Positions 7,402 through 17,700 of a stretch of DNA of 19,724 bases are shown here, piece after piece. Position numbers and translations under genes: made by a program. Source of the DNA: Bacteroidales bacterium. GTDB taxonomy: Bacteria > Bacteroidota > Bacteroidia > Bacteroidales > ML635J-15. The notes beneath the pieces were generated by a model. The model ran no database searches. It was given only the letters and a program-made list of their open reading frames with translations, and was not told the origin of the DNA. The stretch spans positions 1-19,724 of the forward strand of contig JAQVPT010000027.1 in assembly GCA_028701945.1 (NCBI GenBank), in the 5' to 3' direction. How positions within the stretch are numbered: the first letter of the stretch is position 1; the number at the start of each line of letters is the position of its first letter.

Positions 7402-10011
7402 TTATTTTAATATATCTTTCTTTAGTTTAATTACTTTTTGGTCGTTATCGTCATCATAATTTATAATAATTTTGTCTTTGTTTTTATATATTTTAAAGTA
7501 ATTAACTTTGTGTTTTCTTAAAAATGGTTTGTAAGTAATGCCTGATAATACTGATATTTGAATGTTTCCATTGTTAGATGAGCGTATGTGTATTCGAGCA
7601 TTGTCGTTAATAATTATCCCACTTAAATGGAAATTATCTAAAGTTTTAACATCTATTGTTACAATATCATTTTTGCTTTTTATTTTTACAATATCTCTTA
7701 AATTTTTATAAAGTTTTGGATATTGTTTTTCAAATTCGGGATTCATTGTAATAATTGCTGCCATGATTTCTTTCCCTTTTAGCTTTATTTTACCACTTTC
7801 TAAAATTGTAAGAAATGCACACAATGAAGCAATATCTTCGTCGTATTTTTTTGACAGAAAACTTTGAGTTAATTCATTTAGTGCTATTGCAAATTCGTAT
7901 GAGCTTTTTGCATCATAAACTTTACTTTCTGCAAGATATGGGTGAATTGACGAAAACTGTCCTGAAAATATTAGTTTATCATCGCCCAAATTGATTATTG
8001 GTTCTTGAGTTGAATAAGATTGTTCGCTAACATCTATTTTGTCTAAAATTTCTCCGTCAGTATTAGCCGTTAGATTGAAATAATTGTGAGTTGATGTAGT
8101 TTCTTGAATAGCTCCAGAATTTTTTATCCACAAAAAATTTAAATGGTTGTCTAAAGCTGCTATAAACATTTCTCTCTGGTATTTTGTCGTAAGTTCGCCA
8201 TTTTCAAAATTAAGGCTATTATTATAATATCCAGAAATAAATATTTTATTGTTTTTGGATAACATACCTGTCGGAATTAGAAGGCCGTTTCCATTAATTT
8301 GTTTAAAATTTAAGATTTTACCATCTGCATCGCAATAACATATAAATATACTCTCTTTGTCATCAGCGAGTTTTATTAAATTTCCATTTATTGTAATTGA
8401 ATCTTGCAGGTTTCCAATTGCAAAAAAACCATTGCCTGATTTAACAATGTCGTTTTTATAGTTTGTTCTAATAAGTCCTTGATTTATTAATTGTTGCCAA
8501 ATTTGATCATCTTTATTATAATTCAAATGGCTGTTGTTAAGTTTTAAAATACTTACATCTGATTTTACATATTCCGGCATACATGCACCAACGGGAGCAT
8601 TTATAAATGTAGGATCACAAATTACATATCTTTCGTTTTCTATCTCGAAATACATGCCATCAGTTTTATCATTAAATTTAACGGCAGTAGCAATGTGCCC
8701 AGGGTAATTTAACCCAATAACTTGAAGATTAAGATATTCGTTTACAAGATAGCTGTAAAAAACTGATCGGTCTTCGCAATCGGCATGTTTGTAATGGAAT
8801 ATCTCTTCGGGGAAAAAGAATTTTTCGTATCCAAACTGCTCGCCATCAGTTTGATAACTAAATGCTGTTTGAACAAAGTTCAAGAGAAAGTTTGCAGCGG
8901 TAATTTCATCCATATTTACAATTGCAGAATCAATATAGCGGTCTAAAGATTCTTTTGCTGTATGTGATATTCCAGCATCGAAAAATATTTGAATTTCTCC
9001 TTGAGGGTAATCAGCGTAAAAGTCGATAAGGTTTTTATTATAGTCTATTTCAAAATTGTAGTTTTTACTTTTATAATCGAACTTGAGATTACGTGTTAAG
9101 TTGTTTTCTTCGAATATAGGAGCAATATACATATTAAAATTCATTATACGATTTGCATCTTGATAATCTTGTTTATAAGTGTATAAAGTTCCTATTTGGC
9201 AATCTTTTTCAAAAACATAATATTTTAAATTGTCGAATATAAAATATGAATAGCCGTACATTAAATTAACGACCGGGACTAACAGGTGGATATTTCTTTT
9301 TTCGTATCCTACTTTTATTTTGTAGCCTGTTTTGGATAATAGAAACCAGCTCAATAGTCTTTGTTCATTTGGTGTTGATAAAATAGAGGCAGCCATTTTT
9401 TCTGTTAATTTAAGAAAAGCAAAATCGTTAAGATTTAATTCGTTTTTGTATTCTAACATTTGTTCTATTAATCTATAATAATCAGATTCGGCGGTTTGTG
9501 TCCAAAAGTCTGAAATTTCTTTTTCACTAACTTCGGATAATTTTAGATTATTAAATTTTTTCGGGTAGATAAAATCAAAATTAGTTCCATAAAAGTCAAT
9601 TTGCAGAAAATCATAATCTTTTTTTGCTGCAATTGGTTTTGGCTTAGGAAGTGGTCTTAATTCTAACTGAATTTTGGGCTTTTCTGGTAATTTAATTTCT
9701 GTAATTTTCTTTTCTGGGACTTTTTTTATTGGAATATTACTTTTTTCGGGTTTAAAAATTGGGATTTCTTTAGGTCCAGGGAGCGAAATTGGTTTCCCTT
9801 GTTTTAATAATTCAATACTTTCCCAATCTTGTTTTAAAAAGTTCGAAAATTCTGTATCTCTGTCTTCTTTGTATTTCTCGAAGGCTTGGGATTCTTGTTT
9901 TAAGAAATCTTCGTAATTTTTTTGAAAATCTTCATAACTTAGACTATCATTTTGTGCAAAGGCTATTGTAACGCTTATAAGTGCAAATAATAAAAGTAAA
10001 ATCTTTTTCAT
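7402..10011 (-). CDS. Exported protein with a transglutaminase-like (papain-fold) domain
   Basis: An 869-aa protein with a Sec signal peptide (MKKILLLLFALISVTIAFAQ). Residues 20-70 are charged and probably helical. Residues 73-128 form a proline/lysine-rich linker with repeated KP and PKP motifs. The middle holds a transglutaminase-like core: C412 in HADCEDRSVF, H439 in NYPGHIATAV and D466 in RYVICDPTF, in the order and contexts of the family's Cys-His-Asp triad. The helix before it (about 354-385, ESLDRYIDSAIVNMDEITAA) resembles the usual N-terminal helices. Beyond about residue 530 is a beta-rich region (KIFISGYYNNSLNFENGEL, MFIAALDNHLNFLW) resembling secreted beta-repeat proteins, ending in a basic segment. 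Such domains act as peptidases, amidases or crosslinkers; substrate unknown. It is first in the four-gene minus-strand unit. Confidence 0.82.
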   Translation of the reverse strand: MKKILLLLFALISVTIAFAQNDSLSYEDFQKNYEDFLKQESQAFEKYKEDRDTEFSNFLKQDWESIELLKQGKPISLPGPKEIPIFKPEKSNIPIKKVPEKKITEIKLPEKPKIQLELRPLPKPKPIAAKKDYDFLQIDFYGTNFDFIYPKKFNNLKLSEVSEKEISDFWTQTAESDYYRLIEQMLEYKNELNLNDFAFLKLTEKMAASILSTPNEQRLLSWFLLSKTGYKIKVGYEKRNIHLLVPVVNLMYGYSYFIFDNLKYYVFEKDCQIGTLYTYKQDYQDANRIMNFNMYIAPIFEENNLTRNLKFDYKSKNYNFEIDYNKNLIDFYADYPQGEIQIFFDAGISHTAKESLDRYIDSAIVNMDEITAANFLLNFVQTAFSYQTDGEQFGYEKFFFPEEIFHYKHADCEDRSVFYSYLVNEYLNLQVIGLNYPGHIATAVKFNDKTDGMYFEIENERYVICDPTFINAPVGACMPEYVKSDVSILKLNNSHLNYNKDDQIWQQLINQGLIRTNYKNDIVKSGNGFFAIGNLQDSITINGNLIKLADDKESIFICYCDADGKILNFKQINGNGLLIPTGMLSKNNKIFISGYYNNSLNFENGELTTKYQREMFIAALDNHLNFLWIKNSGAIQETTSTHNYFNLTANTDGEILDKIDVSEQSYSTQEPIINLGDDKLIFSGQFSSIHPYLAESKVYDAKSSYEFAIALNELTQSFLSKKYDEDIASLCAFLTILESGKIKLKGKEIMAAIITMNPEFEKQYPKLYKNLRDIVKIKSKNDIVTIDVKTLDNFHLSGIIINDNARIHIRSSNNGNIQISVLSGITYKPFLRKHKVNYFKIYKNKDKIIINYDDDNDQKVIKLKKDILK

Positions 10012-10068
10012 AGCGTGATAAATTTTGGTTTAATTTGAAAACAATATTTATGCCATTGGTGTTTGGTG

Positions 10069-10098
10069 TAAAGATAGGCATTTAGTGGGAAATCACAA
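10069..10098 (-). promoter_or_regulatory. Candidate Bacteroidota-type promoter of the lipoprotein operon
   Basis: Reading the minus strand, TTG (complement of 10096-10098, within TTTTG) is followed after exactly 19 bp by TATCTTTA (complement of 10069-10076). The known Bacteroidota consensus is TTTG, 19-21 bp, TAnnTTTG, so only the last base of the -7 box differs. Initiation would fall near 10062, giving a leader of about 50 nt before the ATG at 10011. This is pattern matching in AT-rich DNA and is not proof. Confidence 0.35.
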
Positions 10099-10262
10099 AA
10101 TATCCTACTTCAAAACATCTTAATTTTGAAGTTTTTAAAAGCATAAAAAGAAGAAAAAATCTTTTTTCATAAATTTTCATCAAAGTTCTTTCAAGTATAT
10201 AATTTTTTTTACACATTTACACCGAATATTAAAAGAAAAATTAACGTCAATATTTTATTATT

Positions 10263-10649
10263 ATGAGCATCGCTAAACTTAGAGTAATTCAGGATTTCGA
10301 GAAGTTATCAAAAGAAATTCAGGAACAAATAAAGCTTACATATCCTGAAGGATTTAGTCAGCATCTGATACAATTTACCAATAAAGAGGGGAGACTTGTT
10401 AGTGCTTTGCCTTTTGAAACTGACGAAAAGATATATTTAGTAAGGATGACAAATCAAGAAGCGATGGATATTATTCTTGAAGATGACGACTATAACGATG
10501 ATGGTATGTTAAAGGTTGCAAGTAAAGAAGAGTTCGCCGATAAATATGCAGAGTTAGATTATATGAGTGATGCTGTTAATGATGAGGAAGATGAGTTCTC
10601 GGACAAGTATGAAGAGCCTTACGAAAATCCTGATGAAGATGCTGATTAA
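10263..10649 (+). CDS. Small acidic cytoplasmic protein of unknown function
   Basis: A 128-aa protein without signal peptide or membrane segment. I do not recognise a named family, though its start (MSIAKLRVIQDFEKLSKEIQ) resembles a conserved hypothetical protein I associate with Bacteroidota. The first 75 residues look folded, with an alpha helix (DFEKLSKEIQEQIKLTYPEG) and strands (SQHLIQFTN, RLVSALPFE, KIYLVRMT). The last 55 are strongly acidic, with many D and E and several Y, and probably disordered. It is divergently oriented to the lipoprotein operon, with 251 bp between them. The leader is A/T rich with no clear Shine-Dalgarno site, as usual in this phylum. A terminator follows 35 bp after the stop, so it is probably a single-gene unit. 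A nucleic-acid-mimic or regulatory role would be only a guess from the acidity. Confidence 0.75.
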   Translation: MSIAKLRVIQDFEKLSKEIQEQIKLTYPEGFSQHLIQFTNKEGRLVSALPFETDEKIYLVRMTNQEAMDIILEDDDYNDDGMLKVASKEEFADKYAELDYMSDAVNDEEDEFSDKYEEPYENPDEDAD

Positions 10650-10684
10650 ATATTTTATAGATTATAAAAATATAGTAACACATG

Positions 10685-10713
10685 TGGTCGGATTTTCTTT
10701 CGACCATTTTTTT
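10685..10713 (+). terminator. Intrinsic terminator after the acidic-protein gene
   Basis: TGGTCG (10685-10690) pairs perfectly with CGACCA (10701-10706) across a 10-nt loop and is followed at once by seven T (10707-10713). It sits 35 bp after the stop of the acidic-protein gene. The 6-bp stem is modest but is GC-rich compared with its surroundings. Confidence 0.75.
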
Positions 10714-11020
10714 AGGACTGAATTAGGTTTTAACCATGTTTTCTAATAATAACGAGCACACAAACACTTCCAACTTTTAGATGGTTCATGAAATATTTTA
10801 AGCCTTAAATGATTTTTTTAAAATTCATCCGGGCAACGATGATTTTTTTAATGAAAAAATTGCCTAATAATGCTTCATGTTTATTAATAATCGTTATCAG
10901 TGAAAAGACTCTCAACCATAAATTTTCCAATCCAATTTTTATATCAACAGCAAATTATCTCGCATCCTTATTTAGAATAAGATGTGTTTTTAAACATATT
11001 TTCTAAATTACAAGCCTTTT

Positions 11021-11035
11021 TGTTAAGTTTTAACA
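11021..11035. repeat. Perfect inverted repeat, operator-like
   Basis: TGTTAA (11021-11026), a 3-nt spacer, then TTAACA (11030-11035) form a perfect dyad. It ends 20 bp before a perfect -7 box, where a transcription factor could act on the promoter of the adhesin unit. In AT-rich DNA such short dyads also arise by chance. Confidence 0.4.
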
Positions 11036-11037
11036 TG

Positions 11038-11063
11038 TTGTAATACAGTGGAATATAAATTTG
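11038..11063 (+). promoter_or_regulatory. Candidate promoter of the secreted protein and adhesin genes
   Basis: TAAATTTG at 11056-11063 matches the Bacteroidota -7 consensus TAnnTTTG at every fixed base. The nearest TTG is at 11038-11040, only 15 bp upstream instead of the usual 19-21, so the -33 half is weak. Initiation near 11070 would give a leader of about 175 nt before the ATG at 11246. Confidence 0.28.
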
Positions 11064-11245
11064 TTTTCAACTCAGTTATAAATTAAATAGAATTAGTCTA
11101 AACAAAAACATTGTTTTGATGTTTCTACTCACATTAGAAAAGTAATTAAAGGAATTATTGTAATTGATCAAAAAAATCAGTGAAAATAAACCTCTATTTT
11201 TCTAAAGTATTTAAAGTAGAACGAGTAAATAAAAAAATAAAAATT

Positions 11246-11737
11246 ATGAAAGCAACAATTAGTTTTTCAGTATTGATTTTAGCAATAATGTTAACGTTCA
11301 ATAATTATATATATAGTCAATCAGCTATAGAGATAGATAGTTATTTCAAAAATACCGTTTCCTCCAAATCAACTAATAGTGATTTGGAAAAATTGCGAAG
11401 TCTCTATTATGATTTTAATGCAACTGCAGTTTTATCAAAAGAGAATGTCAAAATAGTAGGTGAAGAAAGCCCAAAAGTAATTCTTGTAAAACTCTCTGAT
11501 ATTTCTGCGGTTTATCAAAAGAATCGAGATTTGAATGAAATCGAGATTTTGATAATCAACATCGAAAATGAAAAATATGCGAAGTTAGATTTAAACAACT
11601 TAAATCATTTGCCTAAACTAAAGTACATTGTTTTAAGATCTGATGTACTGGTTAGTTCAAAAGATATTAACTCTTTACTGGCCAATCCGAAAGATGGTAA
11701 TTACATCTTACTTTATGATATTAGCATAGCCCAATAA
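11246..11737 (+). CDS. Small secreted protein encoded just upstream of the giant adhesin
   Basis: A 163-aa protein with a clear signal peptide (MKATISFSVLILAIMLTFNN then YIYSQS, cleavage probably near residue 24). The ATG at 11246 was chosen because the frame's earlier start at 11180 would put 22 polar, lysine-rich residues before the signal peptide. The mature part shows a heptad-like helical segment and a strand/loop pattern, for example IEILIINIENEKYAKLDLNN then LPKLKYIVLRSD, faintly like one or two leucine-rich-type turns. No named domain is recognised. It ends 28 bp before the adhesin start in the same orientation, so the two are probably cotranscribed, and it may help export, anchor or fold the adhesin; that is inference from position only. 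No C-terminal sorting domain is visible. Confidence 0.72.
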   Translation: MKATISFSVLILAIMLTFNNYIYSQSAIEIDSYFKNTVSSKSTNSDLEKLRSLYYDFNATAVLSKENVKIVGEESPKVILVKLSDISAVYQKNRDLNEIEILIINIENEKYAKLDLNNLNHLPKLKYIVLRSDVLVSSKDINSLLANPKDGNYILLYDISIAQ

Positions 11738-11765
11738 ATATTTTTATAAAATTAAAATTACAGTT

Positions 11766-14700
11766 ATGAAAAACAAATTACTTACATCCAAATATGCGAG
11801 ACTTTCTTTAATTTTCACATTTATTCTACTTCTAACAAGCGGAATTAGTGATTTAAGGGCACAGGTAATAAAATCGTTTACTCAGAGGAGCTCTCAATAT
11901 ACTCCAGCGAAATTTATTTATAATGTAAAAGGTGATTTTACATTAGTTGGTAATACGAATTTAACACCTGTAAGTTATGGGGATAATACCTCAAACAATA
12001 ATTCGATGATGTATGTTGATGTTGATAGTGATATTACAACTTTAAATTCGTCTTCGGCAAATCTTAGTTTGTCAACAGAGAATGGGGCAAATCCAGATTG
12101 TTCTAATATTGTTTATGCTGGTCTTTATTGGACTGGTAGGTCACACGATGGAGGGAATAGCCCATTAACTTTCTCTGTAACCAAAAGTGGAGTAACAGTT
12201 AATTTCGATAAGCAAAAAGTTCTTTTAAAAGGACCTGGGGCGGCTTCATATACCACAGTAACTGCTAATTCAAATGATATTTATTATCCAGTAACTAATC
12301 ATGGGCAAATGTATTCGGCTTATGTTGAAGTAACAGATTATGTACGTCAGTATGGAATTGGTGAATACTTTGTTGGTAATGTTGCACTCAGAGAAGGTAA
12401 CGGTGGTAGTACTGGATATTATGGTGGATGGGGAATGATTGTTATTTACGAAAATTCGAAAATGAATTGGCGTGATGTTACTGTTTTTGACGGTCATGCT
12501 TACGTAGCAGGAAATGTAACAGCCAATTATACTATCCCAGTTTCAGGATTTAATACTACCCAAAGTGGAAACGTAAATATGAAACTTGGTGTTATTGCTG
12601 GTGAAGGCGATAGAAATATCTCTGGTGACTATTTGCAAATACGTAATCATGCAAATACAAATTGGGTAGATATTAGTCATGCTGGGAATTCAACGAATAA
12701 CTTTTTTAATAGTTCAATCTTTACTGGAGGTAATTCCAGAAATCCTAATTTATTAAATAATACAGGAATTGATATTTCAATGTTTGATATTCCAAACTCT
12801 GGAAATTCTGTGATTACAAATAATCAAACTTCTGCACAATTCAGATATGGGACAACTCAAGATACTTATACAATTTTTATGATGGCGATGTCTGTAGATG
12901 CATATATTCCAACACCAGAAGCTCAAACAACAATTCAAAGTATTAATGCTGTTCCTTATCTTACAGGCGACCCATTAGTTGCACAGCCAGGAAATGAAAT
13001 AGAAATTACCATAGATGTTAAAAATAAAGGAACTGAACCGATTGATAATGCCAAATTAATTGTTCCAATTCCTTTTGCTTCCTCTTATGTAAGTAGTTCT
13101 GCTCAAATATTCTTTACTCCTTTACCAACACCTAATAATGTTTATTTTGATCCTTCTTTGGGTGCAAACGGTTCAATTGTTTGGGATATTGGAACATTGC
13201 CATTACCAGCAGATCCAAACGATTTGCTTGGAACATTAACTTATAAAATTAAAGTTACCGAAGATTGTGTAATTCTTTCGAATGTGAATTGTGACCCAGA
13301 AATAATTATTAATGGTTATATGAACGGAGTTGGTCAAATAAGTAATACAACTTTCACAAACCAATCAACAATGCAAGGGTATCAAATGTCGGGTGGTTGT
13401 ATTGGAGAACCAATTTTAGTTCCGTATGTATTTTCAATTGACGCAAGTTCTTTTGTAACTGCAAATTGTCTTGCTACTCCAACAGTTCTTGAGTTTTTAA
13501 AATGTAATGTTGGTTCAAGTATTCCGATTACAGAAGTATCTGGGCATTTGCCTTCCGGTTCAAGATTTTATAATGAATATCCTGTAACAGGAACTTCTGT
13601 AGAATATACAATTACTATTCCGTTTCCTGCAACACCTGGTGTAAGCACATATTTTGCTGTTCCTCCGGGTGCGACTTCATGTTATTTTGAATTTACTATT
13701 GAAGTTGTTGATATGATTACAAGCCCAACTGCAACAAGTCCGATTACTTATTGTCAAAACGATATTGCAACTCCTCTAACTGCAACTGCAAGCGACCCTT
13801 CATATACTTTATATTATTATTCAACACTCAGTGGAGCACCACAATTGTCAATTACTCCTTCGACAGCAACAGCAGGAACGTTTACGTACTATGTTTCTGA
13901 AGGATTAGGTGGTTCATGTATTAGCCCGAATAAACTGCCAATTCAGGTTATTGTTAATCCATTGCCTTTAGCTCCAACTTCGGCAGTATCCGATAATAGT
14001 AGCGTTTGTTTTAATGATGCTGGGAATATTGTTCTTACTGCAACAGGCGGCTCAGGAGATATATTAAACTGGTACACTGGTTCTTGTGCTGGCACACTTA
14101 TCGGAACTGGAAATAATTTAAGTATTGCTTCTCCATCTGTAACAACAACATACTATGCAGCATGGGAAAATTCTTGTGGAATTTCTTCTTGTGCGAATGT
14201 AGAGGTAACTGTATTACCAGAATTATTGATGAGTTTATCTGTAACTGCTGAGATTAGTAGTTTTAATGGTAACGATGGTGAAATAACAGTCGCTGCAAGT
14301 GGCGGAACTCCGGGATATACTTATTCTCTTGATGGTGGAGCTCCTCAAGCTTCAAATGTTTTTAGTGGTTTAAGTGCTGGAACTTATGATATTACTGTTT
14401 TTGATAGTTTTGGATGTTCTGTTACAACACAAATAACTGTGAACAATGCTTTGGAGATTATTGCTGTTGATGATAGTGGTACAATTAACGGATATGATGG
14501 TGGAATTGCTGTTACAAATATTTTAGTTAATGACCTTTTAAATGGTTTGCCAGTTGATCCTTTGGATGTTAATCTTGGATTTATTAGCTCAACAGATCCA
14601 AATGTTACTTTAGTAGGAACTGATGTGGTTGTTGCTCCTGGAACTCCAGCTGGGACATATTATCTTGTTTATGAAATATGTGAAATTGCTAATCCAACAA

Positions 14701-17700
14701 ATTGCGATCAGGCAACTGTAACAATTACTGTAACCGCAACGCCAATTATTGCAATAGACGATTCTGCTACTGGTATTAATGGTACAACTGGTCAAACAGA
14801 TGTTCTTAATGTTTTTGATAATGATTTATTAAATGGAGACCCTGTTAATCCGGCTGAAGTCATACTTACAGAACTTACTCCTGATCCAACAGGAACTCTT
14901 ACTTTAAATCCTGATGGTTCAGTTGATGTCGCTCCAAACACTCCTGGTGGAACTTATACTTTAACTTATCAAATTTGTGAAGTTTTAAATCCAACAAATT
15001 GTGATGAGGCTATTGTTACGATAACAATTATTAAAACATCAGATGTTTCGATTGTCAAATCTCAGATTGACCCCTCAAATCTTCCTGTTGGAAATCCTGC
15101 AGGACTTATTACAGTTGCTCCTTCAGTTATTACGGCCGGAACAAAAATATATTACTTCCTAAGCGTCCTTAATAATGGACCTGATCATTCAATTAACGCT
15201 TTAATTACAGATATGCTACCAGCAGGAATTACTAATCCAGAATATTCATTGAATTTTGGTAATTCATGGTTTTCGTGGGGTGGTACAAGAATGCTCGCTG
15301 ATTTCGACTTCCCAGGAGTGAATAATATTCTTATTCGTGGAGATGTTGATACAGATGCAACTGGAACTTTCACAAATACTGGTACAATTTATAGTTCAGA
15401 TACTTTTGACCCAGATTTAACTAATAATGAATCAACGGTTATTACAACAATAGTTCAATCTGCAGATTTGAATCTTTCAAAACAAGCAATAGGAACCTCA
15501 GTAGTTATTGGTGGCGACATAGTTTATCAAATAACTATAACTAATTATGGACCAAGTGCTGCAACTAATGTTATAATTACCGATGCTATTGATCCCGCTA
15601 TAATTTCTGGAGTAGAATACTCTATTGATGGTGGTGGAACTTGGTTAAGCCCTTGGACTGGTAGCTTGAATATTGGAACTTTAGCTGATGGTGCAAGTTA
15701 TTCTATTAGAATAAAAGGTACAATTATAGATGCTAGCCCTTTCCCAAATGTTGATCCTATTCCTAATACAGCTTCTGTTACTTCTGATGTGCCAGATCCA
15801 GATATTACTAATAATGAAGAAACTATTTATACTCCACTTAACGAGGAGGCAGATGTTTCGATAATTAAAACTGGTCCTGCTTCTGTAGTGGCTGGCGAGT
15901 CAATAGAATACACAATTGATGTTACAAATAATAGTAATACTTTTGATGCTCTTAATGTGCATGTAAATGATGTTATAAATCTCGCTATTATTTCAAATCC
16001 AGAGTATTCTATCGATGGTGGAACTATTTGGCAAGCATGGACAAATGCTTATGTTGTTGGAACAATGACTCCACTTTCTACACTCCAATTATTAATAAGA
16101 GGAACTGTTCGTAGTAGTGTTACCGCTGATATTCCTAATACAGCAGTTGTGGAATCTGATACTCCAGACTCTGATCCAACAAATAATACTTCAACAATAA
16201 TAACTCTTGTTGATGTTGTTGCAGATCTTGAAATTATTAAAATTCAGATTGACCCTGCAATTATTCCAATTGATAATACCATATTATTCGCTGATCCTTA
16301 TGCTTTGATGATAAATCCATTGGAAATTACGGCAGGAGATTCAATTTATTATGTTTTAGTTTATATTAATCATGGACCTAGTGATGTTACGAATTCTGAA
16401 ATTACAGATTTGTTACCAGCAGGTATTTCGAGCTTTATGGCTTCAAGATGTCAAGCCAATTATGGCGGATGGACAGGTTCTGGAAATCAAGGAACAATTG
16501 TAGCTGGCGGAAGATGTTCGATTATACTTAGAGGTGTAGTTGAAGATGATGCTAGTGGCAGTATTGTAAATACAGGAACAATTACAAATACTGACGGTAT
16601 TACTGATCCAGACCTTACAAATAATACTTCGACAGTTATTACTCCAATTCGATCGCAAGCTGATTTAGGAATTGTGAAAGATGTTGATAACAGCACACCT
16701 TATGTAGGCGATGATATTGTGTTTACTTTAACAGTAACAAATTATGGTCCTACTGATGCTGATAATGTTGTAGTTACAGATTTGTTGCCTAATGGTTACA
16801 CTTATGTTTCCCATAACACATTGTCTGGTACTTATGATGATATTACTGGAATTTGGAGTATTGCAAATATACCTTTCCCAGGAACTGCAATTTTAAACAT
16901 TACAGTTACAGTTAATTTACCTGGTGCAGGTGTTGATTATCTTAATGTTTCAACAATTACCGATATAGACCAATTTGATCCAGAACCAGGAAATGATGAG
17001 GATGACGAGATTACTAATCCAATCAATGTTATTATTGCAAATGATGATAATGGCGGACCGATAAATGGTTATGATGGAGCAGTGAATATTCTTAATGTTT
17101 TTGGAAATGACTTGTTAAACGGGTTAGCAGTAATTCCTGCTGATTTAATTCTGACCGAAACTCTTGCTGATCCAACAGGGAATTTAACGCTTAATGCTGA
17201 TGGTAGTGTAGATCTTGCTCCTGGAACACCAGAGGGAACTTATACATTGACTTATCAAATCTGTGAAATTGCAAATCCAACAAATTGTGATGATGCGATT
17301 GTTACTATTACAGTTGAATCTCCTGCAATTATTGCAAATGACGATACTGCAGGTGGTATTGATGGAAATACTGGAGCAAATGATGTTTTAAATGTGTTCG
17401 ATAACGATTTATTAAATGGAAATCCAGTTAATCCAGCAGAAGTAACGCTTACAGAAACAGTTCCTGAACCAAACGGATATCTTGTTTTAAATCCTGACGG
17501 AACAGTGGACGTAGCTCCTGGAACACCTGAAGGAACGTACTCTTTAACTTATCAAATATGCGAAATTGTAAATCCTACAAATTGTGATGATGCGATTGTA
17601 ACTATCACTGTTGCAGCGGCTACGATTATTGCGAACGATGATTTTGCTTATGATGTAAATGGTTATGACGGAGAAGTTGCAGTGCTTAATGTGTTTGATA

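Larger units (their letters stand above)
10714..11245 (+). other. 530-bp intergenic region without a credible gene
   Basis: This very AT-rich stretch holds one 65-codon open frame (10809-11006) whose composition and lack of relatives argue against coding. Visible structure: a 12-nt direct repeat ATGATTTTTTTA at 10809-10820 and 10839-10850; an imperfect hairpin formed by GGCAA (10832-10836) and TTGCC (10860-10864); and the inverted repeat and -7 box listed separately. It presumably carries the control region of the secreted-protein/adhesin unit. No RNA gene was recognised. Confidence 0.55.

Noticed and set aside
10832..10864. Hairpin GGCAA/TTGCC as a terminator or small RNA
   Set aside because: The stem is interrupted by six unpaired bases, there is no T tract after it, and the rest pairs only A with T.
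10809..11006. 65-codon open frame between the acidic-protein gene and the secreted-protein gene
   Set aside because: It lies in very AT-rich DNA, has a composition unlike a real protein, and shows no start signal or recognisable motif.
11180..11245. Extended start of the small secreted protein
   Set aside because: It would place 22 charged residues before a normal signal peptide; ATG at 11246 gives a standard signal peptide.
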